Shown: positions 26,311 to 38,800 of the stretch, piece after piece | Position numbering within the stretch: position 1 is the stretch's first letter | How the letters are laid out: every line of letters begins with the position of its first letter | Source of the DNA: Watersipora subatra | Lineage: Eukaryota > Bryozoa > Gymnolaemata > Cheilostomatida > Watersiporidae | NCBI RefSeq assembly: GCF_963576615.1 | Contig: NC_088710.1 | Location: 20,889,114 to 20,953,113 of the forward strand | Reading direction: 5' to 3' | DNA: 64,000 bases | Notes under the pieces: generated by a model | The model's input: only the letters and a program-made list of their open reading frames with translations | What the model was told of the DNA's origin: nothing | The model's database searches: none | Translations under genes and position numbers: made by a program

Positions 26311-26858
26311 TTATCTTGATGTTAGTTTATGCCAATAAGAAAAGTGTCAGTTGTCAAATTAAATGTTTAACATTGTCAAGCATATTGTTTGACTGAAATT
26401 AATGTTGCGTCGTCAAAGTGTTCATAGCTCAAATCATGCCTCGTCTGGGGCTGTAGATCCTACATTTATAAAAACTGTTTTCTAAAGTTCTTCAGCCACC
26501 TGCTTGAACGTGTCACTAATTGTGCCAATTGAGATGCATCAGATATTTATAAAGGCGGTAATGTTTTTGGCTCGAGATCTAGCGACTCCGGGACTTTAGC
26601 ACTGTAAACAATCTCTTCTTAACACCAGCTACCACTGTTTAACTACACGGGCCACCGTAATATTCTCTCTCGCCTTATCTCAACAGATTTAACCCTGATG
26701 ACACATCCCATCAATATCCACTTGACTAGCATGCCACTGTTCAAAGTACAGATTTCCTTATCCAAGCTTCAATACTATCGGAGTATCAGTGCTGTTCTCT
26801 CGGTCAACTTGGACTGCCTGTTGCTGTATTTTGTGCCTAGTAGCTCTACTCTTCAACA

Positions 26859-29800
26859 ATGGTGTCAGGAGTAAGATTATTTCTTGCTATTGCAATTGTT
26901 CTGGTGTTCAAAATTGAGAGGAGTACATCTCAGGTGACAATTGAGAGCGTGAAAAATGGGACGGAATGCTCTGCCCTCGTGTTGACGGATGACAACCAAT
27001 GGGAAAAGGTGGACCTCAGTCCGTTGAAGGGCAGAATGTAAGTATTACATTTAAAATAATGTAGCTGTGGCAACGCTTTTGTCTAATCAAAAATTCTGGC
27101 TAAATTGAGCTTCATGTAGTGTGTTATATTAGGACTTGGCAGTCTGGAGCGCTGTAAGAGATTATCAGGCGTAGTAAGCTATACATACAACTATTCGGGA
27201 ATGCAATACTACTGCGGTTGATTGGTGTAAGTAGTAGAGTGTCAGCCTATCAAGGCGGAAGCTGCAAGTTCGGATCCCAATACAAGCAATCTTTTTCCTA
27301 GCCGCAAAACTTGGCATCGAACAGATGATAACGAATTTGCAAAGATTGATGGATTGAGTGAAGGCAAAACTTAACAGTTGATATGTACGGAAAAGATAAT
27401 TTGGGTAGTGATACATTATCAAAATTTTTATGAGATACTTTCTGTTTTCTGTAACATTTTTATTAGCAGCATAATCTCTGAACCATTTTAGTTGTCACAG
27501 TTGATCTCTAATCATAGTCTTGTTTTTCATATTTTAGTAGAGTGTATTCCTGAATAATGAAGGGAAGGGTTAGCCATTTTAGGCTAACCAAATAGGGGAG
27601 TTAGCTTCCTTAGACTAATCTGTTGAATTGGCAGGCGGAGCGATTTTAGATCAGATACCCTCTCTGTCACTAGAAGTAGCCTTTCTAGAAATTGAAAGTT
27701 ATTTCTAGCAAGTCAAGCACTCTTGGCCATTACACAAATGCAACATCATCACCGTCTAAATACTATCACTTTATTCCACGCTTCGAATGGGTTCGGAGTT
27801 GTTTCCACTCCGAATCATAGAAATGGTAAAATTCGAATGCTTTCAATGCCATTTCACTTCGCTAAATTTGTACGAAGACATTTGCTGTGAGAGTAGTATT
27901 CGATATGATAGAAACGCAATTATGCTGAATGATACATCGGAAATCTTGGAAAAATCTGTATAGCGCAACTCCGGATCGTTGAAATGGTAGGGTGCGAATT
28001 CGTTGGCAGCGGGCAACTCTAAACTTTTTCAAGTATGGAAGTACATTGTATATTGTTACTCTTCTAGGACAGAGAAACATTCAGTCTCAACGGTAGGAAT
28101 ACCAGATACGTAGGGAAAGTTATACTGCAAAGAGAGAGACCTAATAAATAAAGTAAAATTTAAATTAATTTTCTGTTAGCGAATATCCAGAGCTTCATGA
28201 AAAACCTTCGTTGTTTTATTAAAGGTTCAAAATGATTCCCCTTGTTTGATTTGATCAGGAACGATGGGATACTGATGGGATACTATTTCTAAGGAATATG
28301 GCTCCACAATTGCTCTTGTGGGTCATACAAGTTTACCATCTATGTGAGATATTAATAATCATTCTACGCAGATTAAAGATGATTTATTTTAGTAGAAGGA
28401 TGTAAGCCTACACCCGCAGGAGAATAAAAGTATAAAAGTGGACTTATCGTAGCTAACTCTGTGTTAAGATAAAAGATGTGTTAAGTGCTCAAGAACAATA
28501 GGCTATTGAGAATCATGGAAGTATTATCTAGTGGCTGCGAGGGAAGAAATTTCCATTTTTGATGTTTAAATCTTTAATAGAAATGCCTCTTCAGATGTAC
28601 GTACACACTGTAAGTATGTATGTATGTACGTACACACTGTATGAGTCTCTCTAAGCTTGTAACCGTTGTTGACATTTGCTGTATTCGTGTACATATATAA
28701 GTGTATATGTATTAGTGTACACATATAAGTGTATATGTATTAGTGTATACTAAAGGAGTATATCGATTTGTGAAAAATAACTAAAATATGCCAATCAAAT
28801 GAAGATAGCAAAGAAATCAACCAACGAATGACAATAGACTGAATATTCAGACAGTATAGGTCATTCTCCAGAAAACAGGAAGTGCAAATCTACAAATTTA
28901 AAAGAGACATGGTGGCTTGCAAAGCTACAGAAGCAAATCTGCACCTTAACTGAAAGGCATAGAGAGCTATGTTGGATGACACATACAAGGATATGAAATA
29001 AATTAAACCTAGTGAGACAGGGAAATCATGCTAGAATGAACAACTACAAGTGAACTAGGAACACAGTGCAGTGAAGACCGAGATAAGATATCAGTGACCA
29101 TTAAGAAACGTCTAATGGCCTCTAATAGAAACTGGAGACGAGATTTTGAAAAGGTCAAAAGTGGCTCTGAGCTGATCGGTTGATGCAAGAGTGCATAGGC
29201 TTTATGTTGCTATTTTTAGACAATGTTTTCACTGTTTTGAATACAAGAGGTAGCTATATTGAGAAGAGAGAGGAAAGGCAAAAGAACAGAGAAATAAACG
29301 TAATGAAACAAGGAATTGGGGAACGGACAGAAAGAGGGATATTGCGAAGAATGAAGGAGAAATAAGGAGATAGGGAAATACTCTAAAATAAAAGAGGAGA
29401 AAGGGAGAAAGGGGAAGGACAAAATAATAAAAAGGAAAAAAGATGAAATAACAAAGTTTGCGACAGTAAAATGAGAAGCAAGAGAGACAACCCTATGACT
29501 AAGGGATAATTGTAAATATCAAGCCTGGTTGACGCACTTTCCGCAGTCTTGTATAAAGCAGGCTCAGCTGGCAGTTAATTTATCATGACTGCGATGTTTG
29601 GCCCATCGCATGGATTATAGGCAAATATTATTTTAATACTCACTTGTCAGGTGTCAACAAGTAGTCTGCATGTGCTGGTATGTTCAGAAAGGTAACAGAA
29701 AGTGCTTGCTCGCAAAATGTAGACAATTCAACCTTGGAAACTTTGAAGAACTCATGAATCCTAGAGCGTGTTTTTTTGGTCACCATTGTTTGAAAATATA

Positions 29801-32800
29801 GCGCAGTTAAATTTTCATATATGGCAAGCAACACTTCTGCCAAAGTATTTACAGCCAAAGCATTCGCATGATTAGTCAACAGATGCAGGTGCATGGTACG
29901 TGGCTTGTACAGATCTGGTACTATGTTATGGCAGCAAATGCCTACGGAAGGCAAGTAACAGTTAATGAGATTGAAGCCACACATGAATTTGAATTAAGTT
30001 TGTGAAGATACAGCCATGATCTTTAGAATACTGTATAGAACGAATATATCACAGTAATATAGTTTATTTCCTCAACAGTACATTATAAGTCAATGATGTA
30101 ATTAACCTACCTAAAGGTGTGTTTGTACTAAGTGAGTGTGATGCCCAGCTTTTGCAGTTAACTATTCCTAGAAGCTCACTACACCAGTTGGGATACTATA
30201 CATTTGTTTATATCAGTGATTTAAAGTTAATCCTTTGTTTATCTCACAGAACAGCAAATAATCTTTACTATAATTAGAATTACGTCCGTTCGTCTGTCTG
30301 AAGACACGTTGAATGTTAGAAAAAAGGTTGCTTTCAACGAGAATCGATCTCAGGATTCAGTTTGTTACACCGCCTTCACCCTTTTTGGAATAATCATGCA
30401 ATTAATTATTACATATGACGATCTCTCACGACACACCGGGCTGCCAGTGTACTGGTCTCTAGTATGTATAATCATAGCCGTGTATGTTCATACGAAGCCA
30501 TGCTCAAAGGTTAGGAAAAAAGATTGTTTTCAACAAGATTCGTACTCACGACTTTTAACCCAGTAGACAAACACTCTATCACCTTCGCTGATCGACCATC
30601 TTGTCATATATAAAAATAATTGTGCACATAGTTATTACACATGATGATCTCTCATGGACTGCCAGGGTACTAATAATAATAAAAATAGATCAATGTCAGG
30701 CGTGTCCACTTTCTTTTAAATATAAATTGTCAGCAAGTCAATGTATGGTTACTCAGTAAAAGTGGCAAATGACATAATGGCTGACCGAGATTGGCCAGCT
30801 GACAGCCAACAGCAAATCTTGACAAATTTAATTGCTGACAACTATAATTGCTGGTACAGTTGATGTCATAGTCAGCTTGCTGTTTACAGGTGCAATTTTT
30901 GTAGTAGAGGACTTAAAACTGTGAAATAGTCTTACGTGAACGAGCCTTGATATGTAGCAAATGCTGATTTATTTCCCCTGATAAGTTTGAAGGTAGAAGG
31001 AAGCGATAAAGAACGCCCAGGAGAAATGTACCAGCTGAGTCTTTGCCAGAGAAGGAATTTTACAGAATACGGTTCCTGCCTGAACCAAATGGTATCAACT
31101 ACTCTTTACATTTGGAGAAAACCACATTCCTATTTGTTCTCTAACATAAATAAAAACTGACGAAAAATTATAATCTTGACTATTTCTCTTTACACAATTT
31201 GACAAAATTAATTAAAATTAATTTCTCTTCAAAAAATTTGACAAATGCTAGTGTCTAGCTTGTGGAGGCAGTCGTGCTAAGTAACTTTTATGACAAGCAG
31301 AATATTTTTTTATTGTTGTTACAATGTATTATCATTACTTGCGTTATTATTTGTACCATTAGAGCCCCAGTAGTTATGCTAGCCATGGCTACATTACAGC
31401 TCGTCTATGAGAACTCAAAAAACAAGGAATGCTCAAGCATGGGAAATGTTTCAAGGCTAATGATGGAGAGGGGCCAGCTCCGACTGCACGTTTACCACTC
31501 ACACGAGTTAGTCATGTCTTTATTATAGAACCATAGTCGAGTAACCTGAGATAAATCTACTATGAGATGATTGGTTACCGACAATCAAAATATTCATGTT
31601 TGTACAATTTGCACAACTTTGTTTGTCCCGTAATACTACTGCTACAGCTGTCAATGCTACTACTACTGCTTCTGCCAGTATTATCAACACTGTTCTACTA
31701 TAACTACTAGTGCTACTGATATTACTACTGTTAGTATTAGTGTTCTTGTTACTACTACCGCCACTACTACTACTACCACTATTATTACTACTATTACTAC
31801 AACTATTACTACTACTAGTACTACCACTTCTTACACTGATACTACTACTATTACTACTACTACTACTATTCATATTACTACTGTTACTGCAACTATTCTT
31901 ACTACAGCTACTCCTATTACTACCATCACTTCTACTATTATTATTATTACTACTACTACTATTTTTGCGACCCTAGCAGCTATATACATGTAGTTTTACT
32001 ATTGCAACTACTGTTGCTGTTACTATTATTGCTACTAATATTACTAGTGCTACTACTACTACTGCTACTACTACTACTGTTGGTGCCTCTGCTACTACTA
32101 TTGCTGTTACCACTACTACTGCTAGTATTACCATCAATGTTACTACTGCTGTTACTGCCACTGATACTAGCACCGCGTCAGGAACCTTCACCTCTCGTAT
32201 ATACCAGCATACTATTTACATAAGATGCCTATATCTATATATAGGTCATTGCGACCTATTTACCATGTTGTTATCATACTGATTATGCTCGTCCACATAT
32301 CTGTCTCAATGCTGAGACAATAATATCATACTGAGGCAAATTGGAAAATGTGTTTAACACAATGTTTAGAAGTGATATTAATGAAAACTACTGCAGACAC
32401 GGCCTTATTTAACTTGTAAGAAGTGTGTCTTACAAAACAAGTTTTTAATCCACTTGAGACATTTGTCAACAACTCCAGTATATTCTACTATTATGCATAT
32501 ACATTATTACCTGGCTCTGTTAGACTGGACGTGTTGCAAAGGCACCCTTCAGGTTAATCTGACAGTTTCGGAAGTGGTAGATACTGAGAACTGGGTCACC
32601 TCTTCTCTACCATACTGCCTGATCCAAGCATACATCGCTAGTCTGATGTAAGATGCAAGTCATTGTCAAAAACGACAGACAGCAAGACAATCTTATGCAT
32701 ATACAGTACTTATTAGAATGTAAAATTAGAAACGCAATTTTTCTGGCTGTGATAACCTTCGTGTCAATTACATTTAATTTCATGCCATTCATAGAAACAT

Positions 32801-35800
32801 ACAATATTGATAATTGGTATACTTTCAGTTCCCACAAAGAACTTTATATCGGTCTGAACTGCAGCAGAGAGGAAGCAACTCTGAAGTGTAAGGATCCTAA
32901 AGAATGCTCCGCTAAGACGGTGAGTCCGGCTTATGTACATCAGTGACCAAAGGTTAAGATGCAGGCATTATTGCTAAAATAACACCTGAAGTTTAGGATC
33001 CATCTGTCTGAAAATATGGTTTTTCCGATGTCCTAGTGTTAAATATCTAGCTTCTGTAGATGTAGGACCACTTTAAACATAGATAGTAGTTTGCTGAAGC
33101 AGAGAGAATAATATTTCTGTGAGTCCTCCCAACTCATGCAATACCTATACTAGATAGAACATTTAAAGTTTTACCCGCAAATTATTAATACAATGTTGCA
33201 GAGCGCAACATTAGTGCAAAGTTTAATGCTGGTCTCTGCAATGTTATGGACAGTGATACAGAAGGATATGCTATGGAAAGCTGCTGAGACTGGTTGAGAT
33301 GGTTTACCCAAAATCAGCCATCTCAGCAAGTTTTAATCTTAAATAAACATCATGCTTATGTAAGCGTGTGTTTTATTTAGTAAGATCAATTTATGCAAAA
33401 AATCGACCAATCACAACATCAGTGAGATCAATGATATACAGCCCAAAAGGATAGCCGACGGCTATCATATGGGCGGGGTTTAATAATGGAGCTCTATTAG
33501 GATTGTGCTAACCTGGGTTTCAAAGCAAACACAACTCTCGCGGGGCGGTCGCGTTGCCTTGTTAGGTTTTAGAAAACACGAATCGCTGTTATCGTTTCAT
33601 TAGCTTATTCAGCCAGTAGACCCCGCGGGTCACAATAGCAAACATTGAATTTCTGCAATGTAGGGGTAATACCTAACCAAAATAATGTATCTATTCAAAA
33701 TAAAACATTTCAAATTACCTACTTTTAGTAATGTTAAAATTAGTAAAGGTCGTAGTATATGCCTAAAGTTTAATATAATTACCCGAACAACGGCATTTTT
33801 TTTCTAGTTTTTGATTAATATTTTGCCACCCCTAATATAAAATGACAAAGTCTTTCATCGGTTTCACATTGTTTTACCTTGCCAATAAGATGGGACAGCA
33901 GGCAAAGCTGTGCAGTGTAGTTTTCATACTCAAAATCTAAATGCAAAACCGAATTTGAGCTATTTTACGATTGTGACTATTAATATCACGAATGCTTGTG
34001 AATGGCAGCTGACTGATCATAACGGTGACAATATTGGGATACTATATTTATTTGACAACAAAATGAATTCAACAGATAAGTAAAATAACCACTATAGTTC
34101 GTAATATTCGTAAATTTACAAGGTGCTTTATTCAGCATATTTGTTTGTTCGGGTGCCGTGTTCGGGTTAATCCCAACAGAGCTTCATCATAAAACCCCGC
34201 CCATATGAGCGCCGTCGGCTATCCTTGGGGGCTGTATATCATTGGTGAGATAAACACTACAGCACTTGAAAAGGATTTTATGTGATTATTGATTACTCGC
34301 CAGTTGAATATTCTATTTGTTACACTATAACCTATAAATTATCATGATATATCATGGAACATCTATATATATGTATATATCATGGAATATATTTATATAT
34401 ATAAATTAAAAAAATTGTTTCCTCACCCCGGTTAACCCATATGGGTGGTAATTTCTGCTCTAACTCGGGTCTCCTACCAGAGACCTGGGAGTTTGAGCAC
34501 TCGCCTCAAGATCTTAGCTGTTCTCAATAGTGCACTTTTCTGCAACTCGTGAGTTGATTGCTGTTGGTATTTGGGCAAGCCACATTTTATGCACCAGTGT
34601 TATTGCGCCCAGTGCCCCAATGACTACTGGGATTACAGTTGTTCTTACATCCCAGCATTTTTCAATCTCTTCTCCAAGAGGGAGATATTTCTCTACCTTT
34701 TCTTTTTCTTTGCTGGCTATATTGTAGTCATTAGGTACTGCTATATCTATTATAGTAGCCCTCTTGTTCTCTTTGTCCACCACCACTATATCTGGTTGGT
34801 TTGCTAGAACATGCTTGTCAGTCCGGCTGACAAGCATGTCCTAGCAAACCATGCTTGTTATATATATGTATAAATCTCAAAGCTCATCATTCGGGCTGTC
34901 TAGCTATAGCTATTAAAACCTAGAAATAAAACATTCACTTATTGCTGGATTTGATCTCGGAACCTCCTGTTCAGCAGGCAATAATCTTACCAGTTAAACT
35001 ACACGAGATGCGACAATTTGAGTAAGGCGATATGAGCTGTTATGTAGGTTAAAATACACATAGCAATCTGTGTTCCGCAATGTCACTAAAGCTTGCTCTC
35101 ACGGCTCATATTGGTAAATTTAGCAATATAGATAGTAGCATACTCAAATTAGTAAGTGGCATTGTGCCAAGCTAACGGCAAGTGGCAGGCAACTACATTA
35201 CCTGCCACTGTTTATAAGCTGTTTTTAATACCCATGCACTGCCAGACATTTAGCTAGCTGTATACTAAAATATTACATAATATAATATAGTACATTACAA
35301 CATATATATTTAACAAAATAATTATATAGCATAACGTTAGTGGCATAACATAACTCAATATATAATGTGTAATATATAACATAGTATTTCTCTCTTTCAG
35401 TTGGTCATTTCGACAATGACTATCGAATGATAGACGTCTTTGATTTCTAAATGTCTTAGCACTGATTTCCATGCAACTCTGTTTTCCACCTTCTCTTGTC
35501 ATCTGTTCGTCTCTAGTTTTCTTAATTTCATGTTAAGCTTCGCTACATCTTTGTAGTGAGGTATAATAGTTATCTCTGCAATATTTATATAATAATCATC
35601 TTTATAACATACTATAATATAAAACAATGTAAAATAGTATAATATCATATAAAATAATGTATATTATTACATATATGACATATATAATATGCAAAAAATT
35701 AAAAAATATAATATAGCATGAAAAGGACTGTGGTCAGGACAGAATGGCTAGTCTAAGATTAGAGATTCATTGCTACCAAGATGTATTGAGTTATTGTATG

Positions 35801-38800
35801 AATACAGTTTGTTATGAACTGCTGCAGAGCGCCTCTTTATGACATGACACCTGTTTTAGCCTGGCAAGTACTCCTTTGTGCTTAACTCCAAGCTTGCCTG
35901 CTTAAAAGGAATACCCAAAGTGTCCGCAGTGGAGCCAACACCAGCATACAAAAGAGATTGGCTTAGACTGAGTCCAGGGAGCATAGTGCTGATAGCGTAA
36001 GTGGAGAGGGTGATAGAGTATTTTTAGCCTTAGTGCGTTGTGTGTTCTATCAACAGCTCATAGATAAGTTTCACTCGATCCTATGGAGATTTAGAGTCTT
36101 CTACCAGATGGAACATGCAGTGCTTGAGAAATCTTACGAGGTCGCAGACTGTTTTGTTTTCTTATTAAAAAGGGTTGGGTTTAAAGAGTCATTCATGTTT
36201 TAAAAATATCTTATTCAAATTTAACAATATCTTATTCAAATTTAACAATATCTTATTCAAATTTAACAATATCTTATTCAAATTTAACAATATCTTATTC
36301 AAATTTAACAATATCTTATTCAAATTTAACAATATCTTATTCAAATTTAACAATATCTTATTCAAATTTAACAATATCTTATTCAAATTTAACAATATCT
36401 TATTCAAATTTAACAATGTCTTATTCAAATTTAACAATATCTTATTCAAATTTAACAATATCTTATTCAATTTTAACAATATCTTATTCAATTTTAACAA
36501 TATCTTATTCAAATTTAACAATATCTTATTCAAATTTAACAATATCTTATTCAAATTTAACAATATCTTATTCAATTTTAACAATATCTTATTCAAATTT
36601 AACAATATCTTATTCAAATTTAACAATATCTTATTCAAATTTAACAATATCTTATTCAAATTTAACAATATCTTATTCAAATTTAACAATGTCTTATTCA
36701 AATTTAACAATATCTTATTCAAATTTAACAATATCTTATTCAAATTTAACAATATCTTATTCAAATTTAACAATATCTTATTCAAATTTAACAATATCTT
36801 ATTCAATTTTAACAATATCTTATTCAATTTTAACAATATCTTATTCAAATTTAACAATATCTTATTCAAATTTAACAATATCTTATTCAAATTTAACAAT
36901 ATCTTATTCAAATTTAACAATATCTTATTCAATTTTAACAATATCTTATTCAAATTTAACAATAGGTATCTTATTAGAAAGTAATACAATATCTTATTCA
37001 ATTTTAACAATATCTTATTCAAATTTAACAATATCTTATTCAAATTTAACAATATCTTATTCAAATTTAACAATATCTTATTCAAATTTAACAATATCTT
37101 ATTCAAATTTAACAATATCTTATTCAAATTTAACAATATCTTATTTAAATTTAACAATATCTTATTTAAATTTAACAATATCTTATTCAAATTTAACAAT
37201 ATCTTATTCAAATTTAACAATATCTTATTCAAATTTAACAATATCTTATTCAAATTTAACAATATCTTATTCAAATTTAACAATATCTTATTCAAATTTA
37301 ACAATATCTTATTTAAATTTAACAATATCTTATTCAAATTTAACAATATCTTATTCAAATTTAACAATATCTTATTCAATTTTAACAATATCTTATTCAA
37401 ATTTAACAATATCTTATTCAAATTTAACAATATCTTATTCAAATTTAACAATATCTTATTCAAATTTAACAATATCTTATTCAAATTTAACAATATCTTA
37501 TTCAAATTTAACAATATCTTATTCAAATTTAACAATATCTTATTCAAATTTAACAATATCTTATTCAAATTTAATAATATCTTATTCAAATTTAACAATA
37601 TCTTATTCAAATTTAACAATATCTTATTCAAATTTAACAATATCTTATTCAAATTTAACAATATCTTATTCAAATTTAACAATATCTTATTTAAATTTAA
37701 CAATATCTTATTCAAATTTAACAATATCTTATTCAAATTTAACAATATCTTATTCAATTTTAACAATATCTTATTCAAATTTAACAATATCTTATTCAAA
37801 TTTAACAATATCTTATTCAAATTTAACAATATCTTATTCAAATTTAACAATATCTTATTCAAATTTAACAATATCTTATTTAAATTTAACAATATCTTAT
37901 TTAAATTTAATAATATCTTATTCAAATTTAACAATATCTTATTCAAATTTAACAATATCTTATTCAAATTTAACAATATCTTATTCAAATTTAACAATGT
38001 CTTATTCAAATTTAACAATATCTTATTCAAATTTAACAATATCTTATTCAAATTTAACAATATCTTATTCAAATTTAACAATATCTTATTCAAATTTAAC
38101 AATATCTTATTCAAATTTAACAATATCTTATTCAAATTTAACAATATCTTATTCAAATTTAACAATATCTTATTTAAATTTAACAATATCTTATTCAAAT
38201 TTAACAATATCTTATTCAAATTTAACAATATCTTATTCAAATTTAACAATATCTTATTCAAATTTAACAATATCTTATTCAAATTTAACAATATCTTATT
38301 CAAATTTAACAATATCTTATTCAAATTTAACAATATCTTATTCAAATTTAACAATATCTTATTCAAATTTAACAATATCTTATTCAATTTTAACAATATC
38401 TTATTCAAATTTAACAATAGGTATCTTATTAGAAAGTATGAATATTTGTCAATCATTTAAGATTTTGTTTGTAGTTTTTGGTGATCTGGCTGCCAAGATT
38501 GTTTCAAGATTAAAATCGACTTGATAGCAGTTAAATTGTTCTGAAGGAAAAGACGGGTCCGCTTTCCCGAAAATGATGCTAATAGTTGTGAATATTGTTT
38601 ATAAGTTATAAATATGTGATCTCGTCAGCATCTGGTACTCATATTTTTACACAGCATTTAGAGAAAAATAATGGCACAAACTCTAACCAACATATTTTTC
38701 AATCACTTGATTCTTCAATAGCAATGTATCTGAGGCTATATATGAAGTTTTACTCTAAGTTTTAAGTTTTACACTTACAATCATTAGCAAATAAGAGATA

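Larger units (their letters stand above)
22090..26858. other. Intergenic region, no gene recognised
   Basis: AT-rich. 22480-22870 on the minus strand has long stretches without stops but no motif I recognise; it may be another decayed LINE piece. Holds the 20-bp array at 23120-23327, the GC-rich island at 23635-23900, the GA microsatellite at 24495-24640 and a three-unit repeat at 26090-26310. 24700-26040 holds nothing I can name apart from a short (TAA)n-like run near 25140. Confidence 0.5.

Noticed and set aside
27213..27285. Functional tRNA genes at the tRNA-like cores
   Set aside because: Acceptor arms do not pair, bodies are degenerate, and a common flanking sequence shows they are SINE copies.
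31523..32223. Leu-, Ser- and Val-rich frames
   Set aside because: Produced by the ACT trinucleotide tract; present on both strands.
32561..32648. An additional M6PR-like exon (VNLTVSEVVDTENW) before 32829
   Set aside because: It is open and has splice-like borders, but the phases do not fit between the 26859 and 32829 exons and the text does not resemble the family.
33203..33292. An M6PR-like exon after TTGCAG at 33202
   Set aside because: No good donor in the right phase and no Cys pattern of an MRH domain.
36189..38524. Reading frames of 702 and 755 codons as genes
   Set aside because: They consist only of the 21-bp satellite, are open on both strands at once, and lie in an intron of a gene identified by homology.
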